A stretch of 64,000 nt of DNA from Carettochelys insculpta (GCF_033958435.1 NC_134160.1:8543001-8607000), one strand, 5' to 3'; shown: positions 49,546-60,103, counted from the first letter of the stretch. Numbers and translations are program-made. The notes: generated by a model not told the origin, from the letters alone.

Positions 49546-50216
49546 CATGGGTCTGCAACCTGCAGCTACATGTATGTGGCTCTTTTAGGACTTTTTTTTG
49601 GTTCCAAAAGCTATAATTGCAAAGTTAAAAAAGGAAAAAAAACCCTCCTGATTGTTTTTGATAAATGGTGTATGTCTAAAAACCCAACAATGAACAACTC
49701 ATATCTAAATAGCAAATGATATGTGATCTCGAAACTTTGGATTACTTTTAATGTGTGCAGTGCCTTGTGGGGTATGATACCGTATCTGTGTTTTGATCAT
49801 GTTGCTCATAAAGTCTTGATTTTGAAAAGGAAAAGGCAGCTTGCAGCATTCCTACAGTGAGGGGCAACAAACATTTTAAGAAAGAAAACTGAAATTAAAT
49901 GTGAAGTAAAATTGGCATAATTAAAATAGATTCAGGAGCAAAAGTCAGGAAGACAGTGGTACAAATACACATGTGAAGTGTGAAGAAATTGAATAGGCAA
50001 AAAGTTTGTGACCATCCTGCAGTAAACATGTATCGCATTCCCAACCATTGTGTGCGCGCTGTTCTTAGAACAGGGGTGACAAAAAGGATGCTTGGACATT
50101 ATTTATGCAAGACCATCTTGTATTCACATGCATTGTGGCTCTTGAATTACTGGGTTTTTTTTTACGAAATTTGAAAAAAAAAAGTCTCTTCTCGCTATAC
50201 TGATCGCTGACCCCTG
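49546..50216 (+). mobile_element. hAT MITE (CTGCAACC-type ends), 671 bp
   Basis: It begins CATGGGTCTGCAACCTGCAG and ends GATCGCTGACCCCTG. The flanks GACTGGAC and GACTAGAC match at 7 of 8 positions, a hAT-type duplication. The interior is AT-rich with no transposase. A truncated reverse copy is at 9968-10836. Confidence 0.78.
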
Positions 50217-51035
50217 GACTAGACACACAATTCTCCATTAGGCCATAACGCAACCCTTTCACTGAGGAAGGTTGATTTGGTTTTCAGGTGGGGAGACCAA
50301 TTCCTAGTTCAGCTCTCAGCCTGGACAGCTGTACTTAGGGGGATTCCAGACGTGAGCAATGAGCAATGCCAGGAGTTCGCTACCCCGTTTTTGTTTTTCT
50401 CAGAAGCCAGCTAAGTACAGTTTTTCAATACCCTGTGTGGGAGTCATGTGCATCAGAGGAAAAAAAAAAAAACCCTGGGTTTTCAGAAGGCCTCTTCTTC
50501 CCATGTGCTGTTCTCACCCTGTCTGCTTCTCCTGTGAGAGACTGATGTGTGAACTGCTCAATCAGAAGGAAGCCTGACCTGTGTGTACATGGGACCTATT
50601 CTGAGAACTTTCACATAGTTCCCATTGACTGGGAAACCACTTCCTCTGTCTGCGAGAGCAACTACCTCATTTGGAAAGTTACTCTCACACACGATATTGT
50701 GTTCTTTCTTCATTGGTCTGTCTGACTTTTGAATCGACTGCGGCAGGGAGGGAGGGAACAGAGAGGAGACAAATTCACCAAACAGGTGAGACAAGAGAGA
50801 AACATTTCCAGAAAATCCCAGCCCTATCTCTGGCATGGGTGGGATGACAATCACATACGTAACACAGTTCAGAACAGGACTCTACAGTTACAGAGCTGAA
50901 TTCTAAAGGCCTTTGCGTTTTCAGCCAACTCTTACCCTGGAACAGCTTATTATCTGTCTCAGGTACTTACACAGTCCTCATTATCCTGGTAACTGAATCT
51001 CTCCCATTGCTTAGTCTCATATAGCCCTGTAAGAT
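50217..51035. other. No gene or recognised repeat
   Basis: An A12 tract is near 50461-50472. ORFs at 50359-50577 and 50558-50854 show no family features. Confidence 0.35.
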
Positions 51036-51180
51036 AGGGAAGTGCTGTTTTCCCAGTTTTACAGCTGGTAAACTGAGGCACAGAGAGACTAAGTGACTTG
51101 CCTAAGGTCATACCAGAAATCTGTGGCAGAACAAGGACTCCAGCCCAGGATTCTGGCTAATGCTGTAACCACTGGCCCAT
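51036..51180 (-). repeat. MIR-like SINE
   Basis: TTTTACAGCTGGTAAACTGA, GGCACAGAGAGACTAAGTGA and CTTGCCTAAGGTCATACC form the typical MIR core in reverse orientation. Confidence 0.75.
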
Positions 51181-51509
51181 CCTTCCTCCCACAGACTTCC
51201 TCTTGACTTCAGATGGTGGCTTGCCTGTGCAAGGACATTGGGCTCTGGTTAACAGGTTTACTTGTTCGTGATTCATGACAGGACCTCACTCCCTCTCCTC
51301 TTTTTCATTCACCCCATGGCAAAGAGCCTGGATTTGGCCACTTTCAGGACTTGATGCAAGACACAGCTGTTTGCCAGGCTTTCTTTGGGGTAAGAGCTCT
51401 GTGGGAGGGGTCGGATGAGAATTACATGGCTAAAAGAATATCTGGATGTACAGAACGGTAGCACTTGCTGCTTTGCAGGCACAGAGGAAGAGACATCAGC
51501 ATCATAGAC

Positions 51510-51670
51510 CAGGAGGAAGGTCTAGTGGTTAGCGTTCTGTCCTCAGACCTTTGCTCAGATCCCTGCTCTGCTATGGATGTCCAGTGTGACCTTGGTAAGT
51601 CATTTAGTTTCTCTGAGCCTCAACTCCTCATTGGTAAAACTGCACTGTCCGATCTCATGGGGCGACTGTG
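51510..51670 (+). repeat. MIR-like SINE
   Basis: AAGGTCTAGTGGTTAGCGTT, then TGTGACCTTGGTAAGTCATT and TCTCTGAGCCTCAACTCCTC are MIR phrases in forward orientation. Confidence 0.75.
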
Positions 51671-52176
51671 ATGAGAAATACAGTGGGGGGTAAAGCCCCC
51701 AGGATACAGAACAATCCATCTACACACTGTAGGCCAGTGGTTCTCAACGTTTTTTATAAAATACCTTTTTAAAAAACAAAATTATAAGTACCCACAGACT
51801 TCTGTTGTGTACCCTTAGGGCTTTGCATACCACCCGTTGGGAAACACAGTGTTAAGGTAGTCTGAGGTTTTGAAAAAAGTGCCATTCAAACTTTCCAGAT
51901 TACCATAACCTTTCCAGGAGTCAGATTTATTTTACATCCCACCAAGTTACACCTCACCTAAAAAGTACTTAAAAAAGCATGCCAAACTATCACAGAAGAC
52001 TCCTACTGATAACTGGCTGATTATTACCACCTTATTATCAAATCAGTGAGTTGGAATAGTAATATTGTGCTTTCATTTCAGCATAAGACATACGAAGCAG
52101 TAGACACAAGTCACTGTCTGAATGAACTTTTAGATTGTACTGACTTTACTAGTGTTTTTATGGAGCCTGTTGTAAA

Positions 52177-52936
52177 GTAGGCATCCTTCAGTCTGCATAG
52201 ACTATGGATCGCGCCCTTTATAGTTTCAATTGAGGGCTTCATTTACAGCCTCTACTGTGACTATGAAGACACACATGACAGTGACAGTCCTTGCTGCATC
52301 TCTTGCAGATGTAGTGGGTGTCTGGCAAGTCCTTATTGTACTTTCTGTGCGCTCGCTTCTCCTCTGCTAGCTGTCTGATCCTCATCTCGCCCTTCTGAAG
52401 GCCCTTGTGTAACCCCTGCCTCCATCTGCTCCGGTCGTCTGCTAGTTCTTCCCAGTTGTCCAGCTCGATGTCTACCTCTCTGAGGTCTCTCTTGCAGACA
52501 TCTTTGTAGCGCAACTGGGGGCGTCCAGGAGGTCTTTTGCCAGAGGCTAGCTCACCATACAGGATGTCTTTAGGAATCTGTCCATCATTCATCCTGTGGA
52601 CGTGGCCAAGCCAGCGGAGCCGACGCTGCCTGAGGAGGGTGTGCATGGTTGGCATTCCAGCTCTCTCGAGGACGGCGGTGTTGGTCACTCTGTCCTTCCA
52701 TGATATTCCAAGGATGCGCCTAAGGCAGCGCAAGTGGAAGATGTTCAGACTCTTTTTGTGGCGGGCATACAGGGTCCAAATCTCGCTGCCATAAAGGAGG
52801 GTGCTGAGGATGCAGGCTCTGTAGACTTGCATTTTGGTGTGAGTGTACAGCTTGTTGTTGTTCCACACTCTCTTGCTGAGTCTGGACAGAGTTGTGGCTG
52901 CTTCTCTGATCCTGAGCTAAATAGGAGGATCGGAAA
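52177..52936 (-). mobile_element. 5'-truncated non-LTR retrotransposon (LINE)
   Basis: This is a minus-strand insertion of about 0.75 kb with a short 3' UTR at the left (CTATGGATCGCGCCCTTTAT region). It is flanked by AGCCTGTTGTAAA at 52164-52176 and 52937-52949, an exact 13-bp duplication with further similarity beyond. It lies inside the hAT element 51735-53039. The clade is not certain: the C-terminus with a zinc finger resembles RTE- or Jockey-like LINEs and differs from CR1. Confidence 0.8.
52239..52916 (-). pseudogene. LINE ORF2 C-terminal fragment, 225 open codons
   Basis: It reads RIREAATTLSRLSKRVWNNN, YRACILSTLLYGSEIWTL, FHLRCLRRILGISWKDRVTN, RRLRWLGHVHRM and GRPQLRYKDVCKRDLREVDI. 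These are post-RT thumb and C-terminal motifs of non-LTR retrotransposons. Near the end a CxxC...H..H-type finger (YICKRCSKDCHCHVCLHSHS) is intact. A TAG at 52919-52917 stops the upstream frame. The frame is otherwise uninterrupted, unlike other LINE pieces in the window, which suggests a young insertion. The RT catalytic core is absent, so it cannot be active. Confidence 0.8.
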
Positions 52937-53047
52937 AGCCTGTTGTAAAACTAGGCAACTATCTAGATGAGTTGATGTACCCCCTGGAAGACCTCAGTGT
53001 ACACCCAAGGGTACATGTACCCCTGACTGACAAACACTGCTGTAGAC

Positions 53048-53684
53048 AGACTGAGCTCTGGGTAGACTGTGCTATGGATTGAAGGGCCTCCATCCTGGGA
53101 ATCTTTTGGAAATCTCGAGGCCAAATCTCGAGCCCATTATTACCATGTCCCTTGTGTAGTCATTTATGTCAATGCCAAATGAGTATGAAACACCCCCACC
53201 TCCACATCCCTTTGCACAGACAATGACTGCCGCAGGGCAACTCTGACCTGGATCCTTTGATCAAGAGCTTCCAAAGTCATGAGTGATTTTGGGAGCCTTC
53301 ATTTCACGCCCCACTAGACAGGCCTTCAAGGACATTTATATCCAAAAGGAGCAACCATAGTCTGGACATAGGCCCAGTAAGTTCAGTAGAAGCAGAGTTA
53401 GAGCAATGTGGAGTGATACCCCACAGACCCTGTATTCTGTGGTATATTGATCACACAAGTAGCAGTAAACATATATACAGGCACTTTAATTTTAAAAACA
53501 CATAATTTCAGTGATAGTTGCAATGGGTAACACTATGCCAACAATTGAAACAAAAAAGCAGTCAAGTAGCACTACTCTCCTCCAAATGTCTCTGTTTTAT
53601 CCCTTTTCTGTCAAGTTTATTGAGAAGCAATCCTATTTGAGGTGCATCCTTATTTTTTCTGGCTCAGCTTGGTTCAGTCTCTTT
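53048..53684. other. No gene; one short Penelope-like arm scrap
   Basis: AAAAAAGCAGTCAAGTAGCA at about 53550-53570 is a truncated arm of the Penelope-like repeat. The rest is unrecognised. Confidence 0.4.
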
Positions 53685-53699
53685 CAACATTTGCTCAGT

Positions 53700-54071
53700 A
53701 GTAACAGAGAGAAAGCCGTGCTAGTCTATGTACACTCTGAAAACAAGAAAGCAGTCCGGTAGCACTTTAAAAATTAACAAAATAATTTATTAGGTGATGA
53801 GCTCTCATGGGACAGACCCACTTCTGCAGATCATAGCCTTACCAGAACAGACTCAATATTTAAGGCACAGAGAACCAAAAATATTACTACCTTGGGAACA
53901 TTTTTCTGATTTGTCAACTTTGATTACTATTTGTGGTTCTCTTTGCCTTAAATACTGAGCCTGTTCTGGTCTGGCTATGATCTGAAGAAGTGGGTCTGTC
54001 CCAAGAGAGCTCATCACCTAATAAATTATTTTGTTAGTCTTTAAAGTGCTACTGGGCTGCTTTTTTGTTTT
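53700..54071. mobile_element. Palindromic Penelope-like (inverted dimer) insertion, long arms
   Basis: A roughly 370 bp hairpin. The left arm runs from the GTAACAGAGAGAAAGCCGTG head through TTTATTAGGTGATGAGCT and GGACAGACCCACTTC to TACCAGAACAGACTCAATAT. The right arm is its complement. It is flanked by exact CAACATTTGCTCAGT (53685-53699 and 54072-54086), a 15-bp target-site duplication. Confidence 0.82.
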
Positions 54072-54311
54072 CAACATTTGCTCAGTTATTGCAATTGTGA
54101 GGACTGTATTTGCTGTTGGAGCTTCTGTCTCTTTTCTGTTTGGTGTTATGAGAAGCAATCCCATTCCAGGCACATACCATTTTCCTGGCACAACCAAACC
54201 CTTACGTTGCTTTAAGCTATGATAAGAGGAACTGAATTTGGTGACATTTGGCTCTTGCTATTAAGGAGGAGTTCCTGACCAAACACACAGACAAAATCTC
54301 TAAAATATATC

Positions 54312-54630
54312 CAGGTTGAACATCTGCAATCTGCAACTCTCGCATCCAGCAACATTCGTAATCCAGCGCAATTTTAGTTAGCTGGACAACCACTTATCCT
54401 GGGTGTGGCCAAGTTTCTCCTGGTCCCATAACGTTTCTTTCCAGCCACCAGTCCCAGCTCTCAGTGCTCTGTGCTGTTATTTCGCTGTAATTTACCCCTA
54501 AATATCTTCTCAGAGCCCAGTAAGCAGCAGAAGTATTGGTAGTGCTGCTAGACAATCTTGACCGCCAGGGTCTGGCAAATTCTCTCATTCAGCATTGGTC
54601 AGATCCCGAGGGTGCCAGACAAGATTTTCT
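54312..54630 (+). mobile_element. CAGGTTGAACC-type MITE, copy 2
   Basis: It begins CAGGTTGAACATCTGCAATC and shares ATCCTGGGTGTGGCCAAGTT and TTTCGCTGTAATTTACCCCT with the other copies. The right terminal repeat is lost. Confidence 0.65.
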
Positions 54631-55629
54631 AAGCTATATAAACTGGAAATATGTTGCATAGGGTGCAAATGTTTAGTGTCTCTAATGAACATGTTAGAGT
54701 GTATTTGTCACTATTGTGCGGTCCATGACAGAATCAGGGTTGCTCAGCTATGAATCAGAGCCCCCACACAGCTAGTGGCTAATGGAGAGTTGCCCTTCAC
54801 CCGGCTAGTTGGTGTTCGGTGTGAGATGTGTGGCTTCAGCATCAGATCTGACTTTCCAGAGAGTTTAAGGCTCTAGTTCGTGCCCTTCTCAAATAGTAAT
54901 GCTCTCAAACCACACACTAATATGTGCACTGAATGTAGGCTGGGAGTGGTTGTTTCAGGTCTTCTGTCACCCTCCTACACGTTATTTTGAGCACTGGTAA
55001 CTTTCAGAAAAGATGGCAGCATCCGTTAGACACAAAGAAGTAGACAAGGTTAAAGAGAACTGATTGACTGACCGCATTCTGAGCTTTGATCCTCAGCTGA
55101 GTCATTTGCTGAAGGTATTTTGTCTCCCAGGCCATCTTCATTAGCTTACTGGCTAAGGTTCTGCCTGTCTATATCCCCTTTTGTAACATGCACATTGAAA
55201 GCCGCATTGATTGGCTGCCTGGTGTATCTGAGGCCACGTTAAGCATGAGACAAAGCGGCTGCATTTTAGTGTCCCTGACGTTTATTATTTATTATCCACA
55301 AAATCCCTGTAAAAACTTCTATGAAATCTAGGCACACCCTGCACAGATTTTGCCCAGGGTGAGGAGTATACCTCTGAAGAGATAATGCTGCTCCCCTGGC
55401 CTAACAATATCAGGAAGGAATATTACTGTATGTGAAGCTGTAGCTAAGGAATTAAAAACATCCCTCCAATCCCTCTTGAGAGCTCCCTCTGACCTGCTGC
55501 CTAATGCAGCTGACACAGGCAGAAAAGAGCTACTTTGTACGTACAAGGAGATCCATAGCAGCATGCCTCTAGTATTGTACCTATATCTTGCCTTCTTGAC
55601 ATCAGTTATTTACCTTACCCACCTGTTGC
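54631..55629. other. No gene or recognised repeat
   Basis: Unique-looking sequence. The ORFs at 55328-55564 and 55476-55742 overlap on opposite strands and have no domain signal. Confidence 0.35.
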
Positions 55630-55740
55630 ATCAAGTAATTAACCAAGACTGTAAGCCCATGAGGGCAGGGTCTCTCTTTTCACCTAAGTGTATGTACAGC
55701 TTCCAGCACAATGAGGTCCCAGTCACTGACTCAGGCATTT
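55630..55740 (+). repeat. MIR-like SINE 3' part
   Basis: GACTGTAAGCCCATGAGGGC, AGGGTCTCTCTTTTCACCTA and GTATGTACAGCTTCCAGCAC match the 3' half seen at 32530-32600 and 58960-59040. Confidence 0.6.
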
Positions 55741-55909
55741 AGGATATTCTGTAAATAATAACCAGTGCACTTTCTTCTTTAACAGCTGCTCCCAGTAGCA
55801 AAATACTGTACTTTTTATCATATTGATTGTATCTGGTTGCTTAAGACATATCTGTGCTTGGGACACAAAACCAGGAAATTGGCTATGGTAATTGAAGATC
55901 ACACGGACC

Positions 55910-56230
55910 CAGGCCTTTTTTTTTCTGGCAGAATACACCAGAATGGAGTTCCAGCACCTTTTTCCCATCAGAACAACAACAAAAAAATTCATCACTGGTT
56001 CTGCAGCAGTGCAGGGACTGGGGCAGAAGCCCCTGCCAGTTCCACAAGAACGTAGGAACCAGGTCCGGAGGCCCCCGCTGGTCCTGCAGCAGCACAGAGA
56101 ACGGGACAGGAGACCCCGTCGGTCCTGCAGCAGTGAAGGGACCAGGACATTAAAATTGAACACCCTAATCCCTATGAGCAATCATGAGACTTGAGTTCTG
56201 ACACCTTTTTTTCCAGAAAAAAAAGCACTG
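55910..56230. mobile_element. hAT MITE with internal tandem repeat
   Basis: It begins CAGGCCTTTTTTTTCTGG and ends CCAGAAAAAAAAGCACTG, inverted complements. The flanks CACGGACC and CATGGACC match at 7 of 8. The centre carries three or four imperfect repeats of a unit of about 50 bp including CTGCAGCAG. The frames here (for example 55723-56181 minus) are chance frames through the repeat. Confidence 0.78.
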
Positions 56231-56333
56231 CATGGACCTCTTGTTAAAACAAAGATACTAGCTTAAGTGTCCTAGTTAAAACACATTTCCAGAAGCACCC
56301 AAACTAATCACATATTTGAGTCAAATTTGACTA

Positions 56334-56647
56334 CAGGTTAAACCCTGTAGTTCAGCACTCTCTGCTCTGGCAACCTCATGATTTAATTAACTGGATGTCC
56401 ACTTATCCTGGCTGTGGCCAACTTCCCTGTGGTCCCATAAAGTTTGTTTCCAGTCACCAGTCCTGACTCTCAGTGTTCTGTACTGTTATTTAGCTGCACT
56501 TTGCCTTTAAATGTCTTCTAACAGCCGGGTAAGCAGTGGAAGTGTTGGTAATGCTGCTAGACAATACTGACCTTCTGTGGTTCAGAAAATTCTCTCATCC
56601 AGCACCAGTCAATTCCCTAGGGTGCGGGACTAGAGAGGTTCCACCTG
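56334..56647 (+). mobile_element. CAGGTTGAACC-type MITE, copy 3
   Basis: It begins CAGGTTAAACCCTGTAGTTC and ends CTAGAGAGGTTCCACCTG, inverted complements. The interior includes TTTCCAGTCACCAGTCCTGA and GCAGTGGAAGTGTTGGTAAT. Confidence 0.7.
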
Positions 56648-57968
56648 CAATAATTATGGCTTCAAAAAAAAATTTTTTTTTTTTTACCCAGATACATCAA
56701 AATAGTTGGTTCAAAAAAATCAGCACGAGCCCTTTTGAAAATGTTAGTTCAATTCAAAATTCCAAAAGTTTCAAGCCAACTTTTTTAATATACCAGTATA
56801 TTTCATTTTGGCAAGATAACTGAAAAAATACAGTCTGTGTTTGAAACTAACCTGTTTTTTACTTAATTTTTTTATTTTATTTTTGAGTTTGGCCACCCTC
56901 TGAAAAGAAATCATTTATTTGTTCAGCTCTATTTAGGCATGGGGGGTGGGGGAGGGTAGTGATTTAGAAAAGAGAATGTACCCAGATGTCCCAATCTGCC
57001 TGCAATGATTCAAAGGGTGAAATTTAAATCAGGTTATGCACATTGCCATATGTACATTTTAATCCTTTGTTTGTCCTGTGAATGCGCATTAGACGCCAGC
57101 AGAGTGATGTCACTCCTAGGTCATTGTTGACCTTCCTATAGTTTGGTGCCAGGATTCTGGGCTTGCTGTTTGATGCAATCTCCAGCATTCTGTGCCCCTG
57201 TGTAAAGTGGAGGTGTCACTAGTGATTGTGAAGCACTTTCCAAGCCTCAGATGAAAGGAATTATAGACATGCATGTGAATGACCTTGACTTTTCTTCCCC
57301 GTGCCCCAGAAGTGACTGGTCCATGCAAGGTTTAACAAGAGCAGGAAGTTGCCTGTTTGGGACCTGCACTAGAGAGACAAAGCAGGGGAACCTATCTCCC
57401 TTGGTGAGCAGGATAAGATTCTGAGTTTATGCAGAACTCACAGAACTTCAGGACCTGCAGAAGAATTCTGTGTAAGCTCCCACCTTGTCTCTGTTGCCCA
57501 CAGAAGCTGGCTCAATTAAAAAAATTACTTCCCCCACCTTGTCTCTCTCATATCCTGGGACCAACTTGCCTACAATAACACTACAGACAACACCACAGGA
57601 ACTGCGTTGTCATTTAAAGCATCGCTCGTGCCTAATGAATCTTTGTTTCGTGAAAGTTTTCAAAGCAAGTCGACCTGATCTTCCACTGTTGGCATAAATG
57701 GCAGTGGGAGTGGGACCTCTGTGATGTCTCAGAGAACACCCCAAATTTTCCTCCTCCAAAACCAGCTCTGTTGCCGGGCAAATATCTCCTCTCTGATCTG
57801 CGTCACAAACTGCTAAATATCCAAGGCAGTTCTCAGTGTGGAGTGACCCAGGACGTGCCATTATATTCCCATCAGTGCTACATGGATGTCAACATGTCTG
57901 CTGATGGTCCCATGCTTAAGTACCTTGCAAAACTTGGCCCTTAAATTCTTTCATCCCAAGAGCTTAAC
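56648..57968. other. No gene or recognised repeat
   Basis: AT-rich in the left third with A/T runs near 56666-56684. No supported exon. Confidence 0.35.
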
Positions 57969-57980
57969 AACCTAAATAAA

Positions 57981-58605
57981 CTATCAGAGAGGTAGCTGTG
58001 TTAGTCGTAGCTTCGAGAACAATAAGAAGTCTTGTGGCACCTCATAGACTAACAGATATGTTGGAGCATAAGCTTTTGTGGGCAAAGACCTGCTTCATCG
58101 GATGCAGGAGTGGGCAGGTGGTTTCAGCAGGGTATTTAAAGAGTGGGGTCCCAGTAAAAGGGAGGGCCAGAGCTGACAAGGTCTATTCAGCAAGGTAGAA
58201 ATGGCCCAGTATCAATAGTATTTATCAAAAGAGGAAAAAACAAGTCAGATCAGACAGGGGAATGTGAGCCTTTGTCAGAGTCTAATGGGGAGATATTAAC
58301 ATCCAGGGAAGAGAAGCTGCCTTTGTAAACTGCAGGTCACCCCGAGTTGCTGTTTAATCCTTGGTTGATGGAGTCAAATTTGCAAATAAATTGCAGCTCA
58401 GAGATTTCTCTCTCCATTTGTTTTTTGAAATTTCATTGTTTCAGGACTGTCACGCTTAAATCTGCCACTGAGTGTCCAGGGAGATTGAAGTGTTCTCCCA
58501 CAGGCTTCTGTACATTACCATTCCTCTGAAACCACCCCTGCCCCACTCAAGCATCTGACAAAGTGGGTCTTCGCCCACGAAAGCTTATGCTCCAAAATAT
58601 CTGTT
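57981..58605. mobile_element. Penelope-like element remnant with inverted arms and GIY-YIG scrap
   Basis: The left arm starts ATCAGAGAGGTAGCTGTGTT and includes TTGTGGCACCTCATAGACTA. The right arm, from CATCTGACAAAGTGGGTCTT to TGCTCCAAAATATCTGTTAA, is its complement. It is flanked by exact AACCTAAATAAA (57969-57980 and 58606-58617). Between the arms the minus strand encodes NGNVQKPVGEHFNLPGHSV, matching the C-terminal part of the GIY-YIG endonuclease of Penelope-like (Neptune-type) elements, with a stop soon after. This identifies the origin of the foldback family in the window. Confidence 0.82.
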
Positions 58606-58869
58606 AACCTAAATAAAGGAGTCATTTTGCCCACCAATGAATTGCAAATACCTCTACATGGAAACATGGCAATTTTTTTTCAATCACACGCACTGTCTCC
58701 AATGTTCCCTTTGCTAGTTGGATTCAAACTAGCTAAGGGCTGCTAACTAGGTACAGCTTTTGCAGTGTAGACTTACCCTGTGTTAAACAGCAAAGACTCC
58801 CAGGTGTGGCCCATTGAATTAGCCTTTGGTAGCATGGTATCAAAACATGTCATTTAAAGTACTCCCCAC

Positions 58870-59065
58870 TTCCAAAGCAGCCTTGGGCAAATCACTTAAT
58901 CTTTCACTGCCTTGGCAACTGTAAAATGGGAGTAACACTCCCTTTGTCTTGTCTCTTTACAATATAAACTCTTCAGGACAGGAACTGTCTCTCATTATGT
59001 GTCTGAACAGCATCTAGCAAAAGGGGGTCCTGATCTCAGCTGTGGCCACTAGGTACTATTATAAT
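58870..59065 (+). repeat. MIR-like SINE
   Basis: CCTTGGGCAAATCACTTAAT, AACTGTAAAATGGGAGTAAC and GGACAGGAACTGTCTCTC are MIR or CORE-SINE phrases in forward orientation. Confidence 0.75.
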
Positions 59066-59069
59066 ATTA

Positions 59070-59362
59070 CAGGTTGAACCTCTCTAAACTGGAATTCTCT
59101 CATCCGGCAAGATCTGTAATCTGGCATGATTTTAGTTAGCTGGACAACCACTTATCATGGGTGTGGCCAAGTTTCCCGTGGTCCCATAAAGTTTGCTGTT
59201 CTGTAGTCTAATTTACCCCTAAATGTCTTCTAAAAACCCAGTAAGCAGTGGAAATGTTGGTAATGCTGCTAGACACTATTGACCTCCTGTGGTTTGGCAA
59301 ATTCTCTGGTTTGGCACCGGACAGGTCCCAGGAGTGGTGGACCAGATAGATTCAAGAATCTG
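59070..59362 (+). mobile_element. CAGGTTGAACC-type MITE, copy 4
   Basis: It begins CAGGTTGAACCTCTCTAAAC and ends TAGATTCAAGAATCTG, a decayed right terminal repeat. It shares TTATCATGGGTGTGGCCAAG with copy 1. An internal deletion removes about 25 bp near 59195-59205. Confidence 0.7.
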
Positions 59363-59586
59363 TAATAAATTCTGCCCATGGCGTCAGATTTCAGGATTGG
59401 AGCCTTTGATTATCAGCACCTCCAATCCAGGAGTGCATGTCTCCTTCTGAATTTAGTTGGGAACTCTAAATATGACCATAATAAAATAATAAACAAGCTT
59501 TCCAAGATTTTTGATAAATTAACCAAGAAGAGAAAAGGGGTCTGTTTAGCTTTGCCACATGAGGAGATTCGAACAGTGATTTAGAG

Positions 59587-59923
59587 CAGTGACTCTCAAC
59601 CTCGGTTCCTGGGAGTACTCAGAGCTCTTCCAGAGGGTACATTAACTCAGTGTTTCTCAACCTTTTTTATGAATAAAAAAAAATTGGACATTTTATGTTC
59701 ATCTGATTTTTTTTTGATTTACGCTTCTTTGCACAATCGTAAGTATAATGGCAAGTTTATTGCCTATAGGCAATTTCTTCCAACCATCCAGTTACGATGA
59801 AGTTGTTTAAACAAATGTGTTACAATGGTAGAAAAAAAATGTGTCTGAAAATTGTAGGTACTGAGGGGTACTTATATTTTTTTTAAAAGGGGGTACTTTA
59901 TAAAAAAAGGTTGGGAAACACAG
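59587..59923. mobile_element. hAT MITE (CAGTGNTTCTCAACC-type)
   Basis: It begins CAGTGACTCTCAACC and ends GGTTGGGAAACACAG. The flanks ATTTAGAG and ATTTAGCA match at 6 of 8. A second terminal-like sequence, CAGTGTTTCTCAACCTTTTT, lies at 59648, suggesting a nested or duplicated end. Confidence 0.65.
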
Positions 59924-60103
59924 ATTTAGCACATGGAAAACTATTCTCCTTTCTTTTTGTTCAGGGACACGTGCCAGAAAGGCTTGATAAAACCACAGAC
60001 ATTTTCGTCTGGAATCTACTCCTATCATACATTGCGTTACAGATGATTCATTCTTACATTCCCATCTTCCTCTGCTTTGAGATGTGGCATTTCATATAAC
60101 ACA

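Larger units (their letters stand above)
51735..53039. mobile_element. hAT MITE (CAGTGGTTCTCAAC-type) carrying a LINE insertion
   Basis: It starts CAGTGGTTCTCAACG and ends CTGACAAACACTG, imperfect inverted complements. The flanks CTGTAGGC (51727-51734) and CTGTAGAC (53040-53047) match at 7 of 8. Most of its length between 52177 and 52936 is a separate LINE insertion. Related ends occur at 59587-59923. Confidence 0.75.

Noticed and set aside
55723..56181. 152-codon minus-strand ORF with tandem-like Cys/Arg/Leu repeats
   Set aside because: It runs through the tandem repeat core of a hAT MITE. The periodic residues reflect the DNA repeat.
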